DNA of 64,000 nucleotides from the NCBI GenBank assembly GCA_027943335.1, contig BSBK01001539.1, forward strand, positions 248,001 through 312,000. The letters run 5' to 3'. Made by a program: the position numbers and the translations under genes. Source of the DNA: Chamaecyparis obtusa (lineage: Eukaryota > Streptophyta > Pinopsida > Cupressales > Cupressaceae). Position 1 is the stretch's first letter. Each line of letters opens with the position of its first letter. The notes beneath the pieces are model-generated. The model ran no database searches. It saw only the letters and a list, made by a program, of their open reading frames with translations, and was not told where the DNA came from. Shown here one piece after another: positions 1 through 12,289 of the stretch.

Positions 1-76
1 AAAACTCTTAACTCTCTAATTTCAAAATTGAAAATCTTGATAGGTTGCTAGTTCATCGTCATCCATGACGAACTAG

Positions 77-415
77 AACACATACTCCATCCACTCAATA
101 AAACGCAATAGGCTACATTCCAAGAAGGCAGAAGACTTGGTCTATGTGCATTCAAACTTGAGGCTCGTAACACACAAAGACAATGCCTACAAAAAAAGGG
201 AGGCAAAGCATTGGGATGTTAAACCAAAGCGTGTGGATTTGGAAGATTCAATAGCCCGCCTTGATGCACTTGCAATTGATGATGATCGCGAGCTACCTAA
301 CGATGTTGAGACTGCTCCTGAGGCTGAAATTGCTAGTACCAATGCTAGTGGCACTATATGTGCTTCTAATTTGCAACAGCCAGATGATGATGATATGTTT
401 GATGATTTTTTATGA
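77..415 (+). pseudogene. hAT-family transposase, C-terminal fragment
   Basis: This is the last ~110 codons of a plant hAT (DUF659/hAT dimerisation type) transposase, the enzyme that cuts and pastes hAT DNA transposons. The frame is open from the stop at 74-76 to the stop after 412. It contains the typical block KRNRLHSKKAEDLVYVHSNL (residues ~8-27), followed by WDV and an acidic end (DDDDMFDDF). In this family the YVHSNLRL-like block is the end of the C-terminal dimerisation domain and an acidic tail is usual. The rest of the transposase lies left of the window or is lost. No terminal inverted repeat could be fixed on the right side. Recognition is by motif only. Confidence 0.7.
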
Positions 416-783
416 TATTTGATTAGTGATGGCTGATTGTTAATGTTGACATTATTATTTTTTATCTAAAACATTGATATGGTGGTGTATTTTGACATTT
501 TCTTAGTCATTTGGACTAAAATGTTAATACATATGGTGGTGTATTTTGTCATGTTGCTTTAATATTAGCATAGTGATGTATGACCTTATTTGTTGCTGCA
601 TATATATATATATATATACTTTTTCTTTTCTTTTTTTGTACAGACGAACCCAAAATGAATTCAAACCCACCCCAAATAATTATGAGCAAATTTCGAAACC
701 TGAATCCGAACCGGCGACTTAGGAAAAATGTGAAACAGCATGTATTGTTTGTTTTTTTATTATTCTGCCCATATTTCTTATAG
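416..783. other. AT-rich spacer, no gene
   Basis: Noncoding sequence with a (TA)9 microsatellite at about 601-618. It probably contains the 3' untranslated end of the hAT remnant. No terminal inverted repeat was identified. Confidence 0.5.
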
Positions 784-2770
784 TTTTTCCAGAACTATTG
801 GAATATTCTGGACCGGATATTATCTTTGCGGCTTCATAATTTCATTCTTAAGCCAACCTTTTAAGAGAGATTAATAACACATTCATTGTCCTTAACCTGA
901 AAGAGTATGGGGCTAATAGGATGTCCAATTTCAGGCCTATTAGTCTTTGTAACAACTTGTATAAAATAAATTCCAAAATTCTAGTTAATCGTATCAAACC
1001 CTATCAGACTTTGGAACACCTTGTATAAAAAAATTCCAAATTCTAGTTAATCATATCAAAACTTTCCTTGGCTAACTTACTTCATGATAATCAGAATAGT
1101 TTTGTACCTGGCAAACAAATCTTCGATGTTGTTCTTCTTGTCCATGAGACTCTTCATTCAATGGAGAAAGGTGGCAGGGAAAGCATTCTTTTTAAGTTGG
1201 ATATTTCTGAAGCCTATAACATGATGTCCTAGTCCTTCCTTTCTCATGTCTTGCAACAGTTTAAGAGGTAAGATCCTGAAGTTGATCAAAGTCTCTTTCT
1301 CTTCCCCGATGTATTTTTTTCTTTTTAGTGGTTCTCCCCATAGCCATTTCTCAGTCTCTTGGGGGACCAGGTAAGGGGATCCCCTTTCCCCTGATTTGTC
1401 CATCCATCTGGCTGATGTTCTAGGGAGAAATATAGAGGATAGTGTTAGAAGAGGCTTACTTCATGGCTTCAAACCTTTTTCTTTCTCGCAAGTTGAGTCT
1501 TACCAACAATTTGTACTCTTACTTGTTGAAGTTTCCTTGGCTGAGGCTAAAGTTTTGGTGTCAAGCCTTAGGGATTATGTGTTGGTTTCTAAACAAAAAA
1601 AATCAATTTGGACAAAACTGATATCTACTTCATGCACCCCTCGTTACAAGTCTGGATTGCTGGATTATTGAAATACCAGATTTGTAACCTTCCTTCTTCC
1701 TACTTGGGAATGCCCTTAACTAGTGGTAAAGTTGTTAACTCTGTTTGGTCCTCCCTGCTGGAATGCATCTAAAAAGAGGCTCGCAGAATGGAAAGGGGCT
1801 TTGCTTAGCAATGTTGCCAGGCTCCAACTTCTTCAAACTTCCCTTCAAAGTGCATCAGTCTATCTTCTCTCCCTCTTCCAAATGCCTTCAGTTTGCACGG
1901 TGAAATTGGAGCAGATTTAGAGACGTTTTCTTTGGTCTGGAACTAAGGAGAAAGAATCGCATTTCTTTCTCACAAGCAAACTAGCGGTCTACATCAGGAA
2001 TTCCACAAAATTGAGTTTGGCCATCCTCTCTAAAATAAGTTAGAGACTTGTTAAAATTCCCTCAGATTGGTCTAGGATCATGGAAGCCAAATATTTTTAT
2101 GGCCGGAAAGGAATATACTTCCTCAAGCTAGACACCCTCCCAGAAGGCTCTCACATCTGGAATAACATTCTTAAAACAAAATCCTCCTTGTGTAAGGGTG
2201 TCTTATGGTAGATTGGTAATGGTGAGTCAATTAGATTCTTAAAGGATCACTAGGTTTCTTCTATTCCTCTAAAATTTCATCATGTTTTCTCTACCATTGA
2301 AGTAGACCTGACTAGGAAATTTGGGAAGCTTGTTAAGAACTATTGGGATGCTTCCTCTTCTCCTCCCTCTTGAAAAATTGACCCCAATTAGTATTACCAT
2401 ACTACTCTTGTTGCTGCTTTAGAGCTCCTTACGATTTTAAACAAATAGAGATTCTAATGAACCAATTCTCATGATAAATTGGTGGGGTGGCCAGCTTCGA
2501 AAGATGGAAATTACTTTGTTAAATTGGCTTTTGACCTTCTTTCCCCTTACTAGCCTATTCATTTCGAATGGTGGAACATCTGGAAGTCCAGAAACATCCC
2601 TAAAGCTTGTTTCTTCCAGTGGACAGCTTGCCACAAGAAGATTCTCACAATTTCCAATCTCCAAAGAAGAGGTATCCAACTAGTCAACAAATGTTTCTTG
2701 TGTGAAGAAGAAGAAGAAGTATAAATCATCGTCTGAAAAGATGTATCAAGGCACATGATTCTCATACACA
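784..2770 (+). pseudogene. LINE (L1-type) reverse transcriptase fragment with zf-RVT end
   Basis: This is a decayed non-LTR retrotransposon ORF2. In order I see the start of the RT domain (NFRPISLCNNLYK near 921-962), FVPGKQIFD (near 1100), a KLDIS block (near 1195), the GDPLSP finger/palm motif near 1372-1395, and ADVLGRN near 1408. The C-terminal zf-RVT-like end reads SRNIPKACFF followed by NKCFLCEEEEE near 2590-2720. The frame changes several times and many stops interrupt it, so it is dead. The endonuclease domain is missing, as expected for a 5'-truncated LINE copy. It lies antisense to, and presumably inside a later intron of, the minus-strand SGTA-like gene. A local ~64-bp duplication affects 955-1060. 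Confidence 0.85.
955..1060. repeat. Local tandem duplication inside the LINE RT
   Basis: A stretch beginning CTTGTATAAAA and ending near ATCAAA occurs at about 955-998 and again at about 1019-1060 with a few differences and short deletions. It duplicates the codons after the NFRPISLCN motif. Confidence 0.7.
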
Positions 2771-4656
2771 GTTTGTAAACAATTTATTTGTAATTTATTC
2801 ATGATTATGTTTGGTCTTTGGCCCAAAATTCCACAAAGAAGGAAACCCACACCCGATATTTTGCTTAAGGGAAAAAGTCACTTTCTGTAAGAAAAAGGGA
2901 CTTTTAACAAGGGCCCATGATACCCTGCATATGTTTGCTAAACTATAAGCAAAAAAAAATAAGCTGAAGGATACAACTTCTCATCATTAACAAAATGATG
3001 ATAGAAATCTAGAAACCAAAGATAAATTACAATTACAAAGCAGAAAAGCTACCAAGTTTGGGTTGAGTTACAAGTACAAAAGAAAGAAACATACAAACAA
3101 GTATATTGCAATTTTGCCGAGTACAAAGAAGAGATGCAAATGTTATGTTCTCAATACTAGACCTCAAGAACAGATTAGATAAACAATTAGAATAGTGCAA
3201 TAGGACTACAATTACTCATTACAGCTTATCAATGTACTTACAAATAGATTTTAGACTGCCACAATTCATGTTGCATACTTGCATATTTTGTATGTAATCC
3301 CTTATAATGTATTGTCAATTTTCCGTATCCATTTGTAGGAAAACACGAGACCCTTTGCATGCTTACAATTTATAATACCTGAGTCTTCCCTCACTAGTAC
3401 TATCAATCCCAATTGTAGTATCTGTCAACCTTCTCTCATCTACATCTCAACTCTCAAGTAACCCAATAGTCATGTGAAGCTCCAAATTAAGTAATATCAA
3501 AGAATTTTAATTCTTGTGCAACTTGACATCTAAAGAAGAATACCAGAATTCCTTCCAAATGCTCTGTTAAAAATTCCTGATTAAAAATCACAAAGATTTC
3601 TACAAAATAAAAACCTTCAGTGTCTCAGTGTGTCACCTAAAGTTTGTAAGACCTCTAAGAGTCAAAATAGACCTAATACTACGGAATGACCCGAGACTAG
3701 GTACGAAGTGCAGCTGTAACACATTGCTCCAACAAAAAGGTTCCCAGTTCAAACCCATCAGGTAACACCTTACACCCAGATTGTGGAAAAGTAGAGGAAG
3801 CACTAGATACAATGTGATTCAACAACTGCAGAGGCAAAGAAACGTAATTGCAATATAAAAAGCAGGTTCATAGTTCCCAATGTTCAGAAAAGACAAAGGA
3901 ATGACATGAGGTTGTGCCATGTAAGCAACTACATTGGACCACCATGATAAGCCAAAACTAAAAGAATAATCACAGTATCAAGGACAAATTACCCTATTTA
4001 AAATTTAAATGAAGCAGCAATAGAACCTGTCAATTCTGCACAATTCAAAAATGTGTCCACTATAGACAAAGTCTAATCATTGTAAATTAAACTCGTTAAA
4101 AAGGTCTTACAGCTGAACAAAATAAATCCTACGTGGCTACAAATTTTTGCACATCAAGGAATTGTTGAAACACTTGCCAACTCATTATAGAAAACAATCT
4201 TCAGAATATTTTAGATGATAAAGTACTTAAAAGTAAAGTAAAAATTACTTTCCTAAGCCTAGAAGTTTCAGTGAGTTATTTCTATTAAAGTTAAGTGCAA
4301 AATAATAAATCAGAACACAACTAGTCACTGAATCTGATATTCAAAAAATGTGAAAGACTCAAACATTTTATCCTTGTATTTAGCTTCATACTTCACAATC
4401 AATCATTCAAAATTAACCCAGATTGAAGACAAAACTGAATCAGTTGTGCATATGATTTATCAACACTGTTCAAAAGATGTTTTCTAAACTTCTAAATCAA
4501 ATGGAGAGGATATGGCATTCATCAGTAGTGTGAATGAACAGAGTAAAAGCCTTATTTTTCTCTTACGACATATACAAATTTTACAATAGAAAAATGTGCT
4601 TACAGGTTCCTGCAGTTCAAACCGAAAAGAATAAGAAGCTAGGTTCTGTAAATTAC
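2771..4656. other. Probable intron sequence, no gene seen
   Basis: No ORF or exon with family resemblance was found on either strand. If the SGTA-like gene is intact, this is intron 3 or later. A tRNA-like B box at 3739-3755 (minus sense) has no convincing A box. Confidence 0.4.
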
Positions 4657-4690
4657 CTTGAATTTTGGGCTCCATAGGCACAGATTCATC
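4657..4690 (-). CDS. Probable exon 3 of the SGTA-like gene
   Basis: This is a 34-nt candidate exon bounded by a strong acceptor (TTTTCCTTCAG) and a strong donor (AAG followed by GTAATT). Exon 2 ends in phase 0, and from there it reads DESVPMEPKIQ plus one base, with no stop. The short acidic/proline peptide would suit the linker between the N-terminal dimerisation domain and the TPR array of SGTA proteins. That linker is poorly conserved, so the call rests on the splice sites and open frame, not on homology. It could be a chance match. Confidence 0.45.
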
Positions 4691-4966
4691 CTGAAGGAAA
4701 ATAATTAATATGAGTAAATCATTAACAGATTTCAAAATGGCAACTTTGTCTTGATTGAAACTTTGAAAGAAACAAATGTCTCGCAAAGATACAACCAGAA
4801 ACTTATTTGTATTAAAAAAATCTAGATCTACAGTTCAATATGTTTTTTTGAGCTTCGACTCAATTTCATCACAGTCAGCAAATAATCCAAATGAAAAACA
4901 AGTAGCTCATATGCCTATTAAAGTTTTGAGATTTTAATCAGACAGTATTTCACACAGCAAGCTCTT

Positions 4967-5313
4967 TGTAATGTCCCCGTTTGGATCACCTTCTATTTTG
5001 CCCACAAAGAGCTAGGATATCATTGTCTATTGATTGATATGGGTTCAGATTTGGTTTGATTCCTATTATGAGAACTGCTTATCTCCCTATGTCCCCTTGG
5101 AGTGGTCAATTTGTTGTATATATATCTAATATCTTTCAACTGGAGGTGAGTAATCATGTCTTTTATAAAGTCACAACTCTTCATTGCATATCTCTTGAAC
5201 TTTAATTAAACATAATTAACTTGTTATTACTATTATATTTTATTATTATTTCATATTTTCATTTTATTATTATTATTTACTATTAAATTCTATTGCAGAA
5301 AGGGGACATTACA
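4967..5313. mobile_element. Solo LTR, 347 bp, TSD CTCTT
   Basis: The sequence starts TGTAATGTCCCC and ends GGGGACATTACA, a perfect 12-bp terminal inverted repeat with TG...CA ends. It is flanked by the direct 5-bp repeat CTCTT at 4962-4966 and 5314-5318. This is the structure of a solo LTR left after recombination between the two LTRs of a retrotransposon. The inside is AT-rich with no coding. Related ends occur at 17764-17775 (GGGGACATTACA) and near 23931 (TGTAATACCCC), so the family recurs in this window. A MITE is the alternative, but TG/CA ends plus a 5-bp duplication favour an LTR. Confidence 0.75.
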
Positions 5314-5318
5314 CTCTT

Positions 5319-6270
5319 CATTCCAATTTCTTTCAAATCTCTCAGGCTTCCAATCCACTGCCTTCACAAAGCCATTTGAATGATAAATCCTAGAGATAGA
5401 AAAACATGTGCACAGACAATAGAAGGACTAAGGACAATTTTTAAAACCTGTATAATGGTTTTTGTGGTGGACACTAGCTACATATCACTATTCAATGGGA
5501 TCTAGACCAGAGTAAACCTACATGTCTTGAAGTCCAACGAGCAAATTCAACTAGCCTTTGAGTGTGCAATCATTTGAGGAATTCACAGATGCTGTAGAAT
5601 CTGCAGCCTCTGATGGCATTCGTAAAGACACAATGATTGATGACATTCCTCTATAGAAGACTTGTCATGCATTGAACTCTTTATAAAAAATAAATAATAA
5701 TAAGAAAATTTGTTCAAGTCCAATAGTAACCAACAGCAGGTCAATGGGACTCTAATAGATTGTTGAGTCATAACAGAGAACTACTGGAGAAAATATACTC
5801 TAGATACAAAAATAAATGAAACACTAATTGATAAAGAAGCATAAATAAAATGGTCAGTGAGCCTAACATGGTTAAACTTTGAATCATAAAAGATATGTAC
5901 ACATAGTCCTGTGAGGATTGGACCCCTCAAAAAAGCATTAAAACAGGATTAATAGGAATGCTGTAAAAATTGTATATTCTGTTGTTTTTTTATTGTTTGT
6001 ATATTAGATGATTGTCTTCGATAGGTATATATATCTTAATCTGCACTTGTATCTCCAATATGTATTGATGTCTTCGGTATATATACACTATACACTCAGC
6101 GACCAGAATATATAAATCGCAGAATATATATAATGACACAAATGACTGAACCTTAAGCTCAAAAGATCCTTCCTAGAGAACAGATATGAAACAAGTTACC
6201 ACCTAGTTTCTTGTAATTTTGAAGAACAGAATATATTATGTATGTGGAAATTCAATATTGGAAAACATAC
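5319..6270. other. Intron 2 sequence, no gene seen
   Basis: AT-rich sequence between candidate exon 3 and exon 2 of the SGTA-like gene. No conserved ORF is visible. Confidence 0.5.
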
Positions 6271-6527
6271 CACAGATCTAGATGTTCCGTCATTTTTGGC
6301 CTGTCCTTGACTGTCATTCCCAGATTGAGTCTGGTAACGATGTACTGGTTGAGGAGTTGCTGATTCCAGTCCTCTGGATGGATCGAGTCCAGCTGATCTG
6401 AAAAGGTCAATTAATAAATGTGGTTGTACTTGCTCATCAACAGACCTTGTGCCCAGCCTAAAAACATCTGACAAACACTCGGTTGCAACTTCCAGACCCT
6501 CACTATCAGCTCCTGATGCAGGTTCAA
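6271..6527 (-). CDS. SGTA-like co-chaperone, exon 2 (dimerisation domain and linker)
   Basis: SGTA-type proteins are cytosolic TPR co-chaperones. They bind Hsp70/Hsp90 through TPRs and take part in the sorting of tail-anchored and mislocalised hydrophobic proteins. This exon encodes most of the N-terminal homodimerisation domain: VEPASGADSEGLEVATECLS, then DVFRLGT, then VQPHLLIDLF. A Gln/Ser-rich linker (HRYQTQSGNDSQGQ) follows. The acceptor is a T-run followed by CACAG; the donor is CTGTG followed by GTATGT. Two bases complete the valine codon begun by exon 1, then 85 codons run to phase 0. The ORF visible around it extends into intron on both sides. Family assignment is strong from the EGLEVA-ECL-DVF and P-LLIDLF pattern. 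The TPR exons are not in the window. Confidence 0.85.
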
Positions 6528-8739
6528 CTGTGAAAAAAAAAAGCCAAGCGACATAATTTTCACTTTGAAAGCTTTGGACATTAGGCACAATAGCAAAGAT
6601 CAGACTTATTTGATGAGTCCAGAGTAACCAATACCATACAAAATAAAACAAAAATGAGATAAATGTAAAGTCTACCTATGCAACCTTTATTTGCTAAATT
6701 TTATGTAAAATTGCTTCAAATAGAGCCCTTTGTTAAATTGTAAAAGGATTCCCTTAATTTATTGTTTTGAACTCCCAGAAAATCCTAACAAATGTAATCT
6801 TTATGTACCCATTCCTTCATTTATATGCCTCTGCATTTCTGACCTTATATAAACATTTCTTAATTCCAAATATGGAGAGATTTTAAGGATGCAAGAACCT
6901 CAAATTTTAGGGATTTGAAAAAGAAGGGAGCTACTAAATCAGTTACACTACTAAAGATAGAAGTGGCATTAAACATAATTGAGCCATGTAATGAGGTAGG
7001 CCCACCATGGTTATGAGATGTTACTCTTGGTACTTCTATTAACAACACACTATCTAAATTTTTTAATTACTTATAAATCACTTCCACAAGCACAATCTGC
7101 AACTGCAGATACCTTCATCTACTTTGTGATCAATATTTTACATCCCATAGTTTCAAAACTTGTGAATTGGAAAAACTCAACAAATTGAACATTACATAAA
7201 TTCAATGAAAAAAGCTATGCAAAATATAGTTACAAAACATATAAAATGAGTATCTAAAATATTGGAGAAATGTACACTATCATATCAATATGTAAATGCA
7301 GCAAGCGATAAAATGATATGGATCCCATGATTAAATATCATTGATGAGTCTAGAAATATGTGTCCTTTTGGGTATTTTGGATTAGTTTTATGATATTTTA
7401 TCAGACTTTGTTAAGGCTCTTTGATGCTTAAACATATTGTGATAAACCCATTATAATACTTAATATACATAACATAACGGTATATATTATAACTAAAATT
7501 CTGTGTACTAATAAATTCTAAATTTATGATATTTTAGGATAATTCGGTATGCTTGTGTATCTTTCTTGTTCTTAACTAACTTTCAGCCTCAAGACATGAA
7601 TCGTGGGCTATAGTTGTGGGTGGTATCACTATTAAAATGGAGAAGACGCGGTCAAAGGAAACAATCAATGAGCCTTTCTTCAGCACGATAATCTCATTCC
7701 GCCACTTCCACGCGTGTTGCAATTGGAGACTTTATGACTGGCAGTGATCATCCAATTGGAAGATAGTCTTGTTCCTATACAACAGCATGATCCATGATGG
7801 GGTGTTGAATTTCATTCAAACCTCCACATTTTTAGTTATGTTTAAGCAGTTCTTCTATTTTAGAATAAGTCAATTCTTCTTTGAAGATGACGTGTATAAA
7901 TAAGACTTGAATAGCATTTATTCCTACTGCTCTTAAGATTTCCTATAAATTTAGGATGCGCTTATGAGTAATGGTTAAAATGTTTTTGTAGATTTGTGTT
8001 AGATCACAGTCGACATTATAGTCTACTATTATTATGTAATTTTCAGTGATAATATAAGTGGATGGTTACTTTCAATTGAGTAAAGCGTTGATTTGATCTG
8101 AGGTTACGACCCCTCAAGCAAGGGCCACTTGAGGTGATGTAGCTCTCTATTAGTTTAAATTAGTCAGTTACTTCTTTTATTGCATTTTTGCACAGGTATT
8201 TAATTTAGTGTAATTCATTCTGTTGACTCTGTTTATTCTACAGTACTTAGTTAAATCACTTAATATTAGTTTCTGTTAAGATCTCTTATGTTGAGTTTCT
8301 GTTGAGTAATTTATTTTTAGTTAGATTCCTGTTATATGTTGTTTTGTTCACACGCAACCACACGGTTTCACCTACAGCCACTGTTATGTGATTGGAATTG
8401 ATATTAGATTTTTTTATTGTTCTTGTCTTTAGTTTCAGTTTTATGCTTTCAGCAGACACTAGATTTACTTTGCTGCACATATAGTGTTGGTGCCATCCAA
8501 GTAGATACATCCCTGGTCGATAATTAAATAAGCCTCTGTTAGGATGAAGAGTTACTTAATAGGGGATTAGTTGCCCCATTAGGAGAGTGCACTGAGTTGT
8601 CTACACCAGCTAATCATCTATAATAGAGACCAGTCAGTCATCATCAAAATTATGACTCCATGCAAGTTACAAAACTTTATATTTTTTTGGTCACCATATA
8701 CATCTAACTGATTGCTAAGATCCTACTCCTCACAATCTA
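6528..8739. other. Intron 1 sequence (3' part), no gene seen
   Basis: AT-rich intron sequence. A TGGTATCA primer-binding-like octamer at 7621-7628 is not accompanied by an LTR or gag that I can recognise. Confidence 0.5.
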
Positions 8740-10540
8740 TTGTGACTCCACTCTCAAACTAAAAGGTAATAACTCCTCAAGATCACTATTATTCTCAATT
8801 ATGATGCCATCTGATCCAATGCCTCCTGCTTTTGCTGCTTCTCTACTTCCCTTTCAAAATCAACAATCAAATCTTTTGTAAACATGTGGTCCTCATCGTA
8901 AACAATTCCGTCACTATATGGATCAATGTCATCCAAGTCAATTGCATTATGACATCCACCTTAATTGAGCAAAGGTGAAGGTTGTATTGCACAAAAACAA
9001 GGTCATTGAGTCAATTTTGTGTCAACTAATTATACTTCTTCATGTGAATGTCATCAAATAAGCTCTAGCTGTGTTTACATCAAGAAGCCCTACAAAAATT
9101 TAAACAAAATTCAGAGGGCTAGCTTTTAAGATTTGGGGTTTTTGAACCCTAATCTTTCAACCAAGCAGCTGCAAAAATGAAATTTTCAGGTTTGTAAGTA
9201 TGCAATAATTTTACACATTAAAGATTTGAAGTGGAGAAGAGCCTCTTTGCATGCTTCTATCTCTGCAACTCTCCAATTATCAAGTGCCTAAAATCTTCCT
9301 TGGGCATCATCCTCCCAGTGCATGTTGTGAGGCCCTCCATAACTTCTACACTAGCCCTTAATTCTTCTTTGTAGAGAGATTTGGGGTTAAGATTGTATGT
9401 CATTGCATAAATGGAATGGTGGAATTGATTGTTCCAGCTACAATCAATAATGTCCCAAATGGGTTCAAATTTCCTTCTCTCTCCTATAAGTTCTTTTGGA
9501 TGGCCCACTTGGCATCTTAAAAGTACCCCATTGGATTTTGCTCCCCATCCACCACCAAGCACAAAAATGTAACCTAAAGGCTCAAAAATATAGAAATAAG
9601 CTATAATTGCAATATAAATTAGAAAAAAAAAAATTATTGAAGCATATTTAGCATTTAGAATTTAGAAAAAGAGAACTTATACAATATAAACTTAAATATA
9701 AGTTTGAGGCAACTTTGATAATCATAATAGCGCTCTTAGTGAAGACATCGTTAAAAATTGTCTTTGATGCTCACTCAACATCTGTCTTGTTTGAATAAGA
9801 AGAATCCATCTATTGTTCACTAACAAACATCTACTTTGAAAGTGCTAGCAAACAATAAAATGTTCTGCAAGATAATGATGTTGGTCACAAAATGTGTGTT
9901 GCCTCCTTAAACAAGCTCCTTCCCTTTGGTGGCTCTTTCATCAAGCTAAGCACCCAAAGGTAAGTGTAGATGTACTTGGCAATGTTCCCCACATCTTTCA
10001 TTACAGATTTAATCCAATCAAGTTTGCCTACCTCTTCGGACAGCACAAGGGCCCCAAAAATGTGTTGAGTGCCTCTATTTGAGTAGTTTCCCTACCACTA
10101 CAAATGTTGTTTCACTATCGGTATCAACCTGGATCATATTTTCTATACCAAGCTTCAAGACAACCTCCTCTAACATTCAACTCAAATTCTCAACATTATT
10201 TACATTGTTAGAGGCCTTGATGGACCTCAAGAAAATCGTCTAACCTTTTGAAATTATAGAAATCTGATAACTACTTGGTTTCTCCCATGCCCACTCATTT
10301 GATAATATAAAATATACAAATGGGCACCAATATTTCCTTTGCTCTTCCACAATTGTCTATATTTTCCAATACTTTCTAGAGCAATGGCCCACTTAAATCA
10401 TGTATTGAGTTCCTCGAACCCTTTCCCTACAACAATCAATGTTGTGACCAAATTCTCCCAATATGGGTTTCTCACCACATTGAATGTAAGGTTATTGTAG
10501 AACCAAAAATTCACATTGGTTGTGTTTGCTTCAATGTGAT
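8740..10540 (-). pseudogene. hAT (DUF659) transposase remnant in intron 1
   Basis: Read on the minus strand from 10540 downward, several frames give successive parts of a plant hAT transposase. An N-terminal block has FNVVRNPYW near 10480. The DUF659 part reads KLGIENMIQVDTDS then VVVGKLL near 10150-10090, followed by GKLDWIKSVMKDVGNIAKYI near 10040-9970. The longest intact piece (9562-9257) contains IWDIIDCSWNNQFHHSIYAM, YNLNPK and EVMEGL. An acidic C-terminal end lies near 9000-8740. Many frameshifts and stops separate the pieces, so it is a dead copy. It lies in the same orientation as the host gene. Terminal inverted repeats were not found. Confidence 0.8.
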
Positions 10541-11226
10541 TCTCTTTGTTCCAACTCGTACATTCAAGTGAAGATCATGACTCTAACATGCTCCATGGAA
10601 CAAAAAATCCTTATGATTGCATTCAGTTGGAGCTCAATGAAGTGGATGTGCCACAAAATCATTGATCACAAAAAGAGACCACAATCTCTAATTCCTAAGT
10701 CCTCTAATTCCTACATCATGTTGCAATTCCCTATTGTTACAATGTTTATAGCTGTTAGTATTAAAAGATTTCTTACTAGAGTGCTGTCTTTTAAGGAGTC
10801 GGCCTTATCATGTGGCTAGGTTATGGCTTCATATGAATTAACAATAACCACTGCTTTGATTTCCTCATAATTGCTGCCATAGATAAACATATTATTTTAA
10901 TCTTTCCTTTCTTTAATCCAGATCGATGCCCTATGAACATTCTCTGGTTTAAGCGCCTATAATTATGGTAGAGTCATCTTTAGATTACTGCCCCTTATTT
11001 ACTTACACTAATTGCAGCGATTGGGGTTTCAAACAATGGACATGACAGATGCAGCTAATACGAAGTGTTGAATATGAGAATGATGTCCCCCTTGTTAGGA
11101 AACAAAGCTTCCAATCGAGAGTGTCATACCCCCACCATGAAGACTTCAACAAACCAGTGACAACTGTATTAATACTTAAACCTGGGAAAGCATTGCTTGG
11201 TAAAGGGACGCCTCGGGCAGAGGAAA
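10541..11226. other. Intron 1 sequence, no gene seen
   Basis: Sequence between the hAT remnant and the copia element; nothing recognisable. Confidence 0.4.
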
Positions 11227-11231
11227 GTTAG

Positions 11232-11406
11232 TATTAGAATAATACCTTTCATAATATCTTTATTATTTATTATTTAATGGTCAATATTGTAACTTATGTA
11301 AATATTAGATAGTTTCTAATTTGCAATTGTTTCTTTATAGAAACATCGTCTTTGTAATTCCTATAAATGATTGTTTGATCATTCATTCAATTATTTTACC
11401 AAAACA
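11232..11406 (+). repeat. 5' LTR of the copia element
   Basis: 175-bp LTR, unusually short. It starts TATTAGAATAAT (an expected TG has become TA) and ends CCAAAACA. It matches 16243-16425 almost throughout. A TATA-like CCTATAAATG lies near 11360. Confidence 0.9.
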
Positions 11407-11419
11407 TCATATTAGAGCG
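11407..11419 (+). other. Primer-binding site of the copia element
   Basis: The LTR is followed by TCATATTAGAGCG, a decayed version of TGGTATCAGAGC, the site complementary to initiator Met-tRNA in plant copia elements. Confidence 0.65.
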
Positions 11420-12289
11420 GGAAAGACAAAATTAGTTTTTTTCTAAAAATTTTGAATGAAATTTCTAGCCTTATTGAAAAAAACGATTTTTTCTTAGTGA
11501 GGTTTTTCTCCTTGTTTTTTTTGCAAACCTTCTTGCTTGCAACTCGTGGGTCGTTGGTGTTGGTCGTGGGTAATTTTTTCTCTGCAACTCATTGCAAGTA
11601 GGGATTATTTGACTGTTCATCGGCCCGTCTCTTCTCTGTGACAGCATTTTAGAGCTCAATTTCTCAATTCACACCTTCTATATTCAAGTATTTTGTGTTT
11701 GCGGCTCATTTCCTGAGTTTTTCGGCCCTCATATGACCATTTTTTGGTCGTTTTGCTACGTCACAACCACTCAATTGTCTACTCTCATGTTTTTTGTGTT
11801 TTCCGACTTCTCTCTACCCATGTTTTTAGTCACCATACTCTGCACAAAAGGGGTTTTCATCCACAACTTTAAGTCTTTGAAGGTCGGCTAGGGCTTTCTT
11901 TACATCTGAGACAGTCTTCTATTCCCTAATTTCTGACATTTTCTATGTCTGCAGATTTTTTTTCAGCTGACTAGGGTTTTAGAAAAACCCTTTGCATTTT
12001 TGGTCGGATTAAAATTTAACCTACATATTCTTTGTGGGTTTTTTGCGAAGATTTTTGAGTCTTTGTCAAATTTTTCTAGGTCTGTAAAACAAATACATAC
12101 ATTGGGACTCGTGTCAATCGTACTTCATATTTTTTTAAGTCTCTACCTGAATCTACATTGGGAAACATGTCTCGGATTTCAAAATCTATTTGTCACCTCT
12201 TCAAAATTTCTCATTTATTGTGCCTTGAAAAACGTGTAGATGGTGTCTTTGACCAGCATACTATTGAAAGGAAATCAGCAATTCAACTG

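Noticed and set aside
3739..3755. tRNA-like B box (GGTTTGAACTGGGAACC on the minus strand), possible SINE
   Set aside because: No convincing A box, poly-A end or target duplication; a single box can arise by chance.
6196..6651. 151-codon continuous ORF over exon 2
   Set aside because: Its two ends are intron sequence; clear splice sites at 6527/6528 and 6271/6270 cut it to an exon.
7621..7628. TGGTATCA, like a copia primer-binding site
   Set aside because: No LTR end before it and no gag after it that I can recognise.
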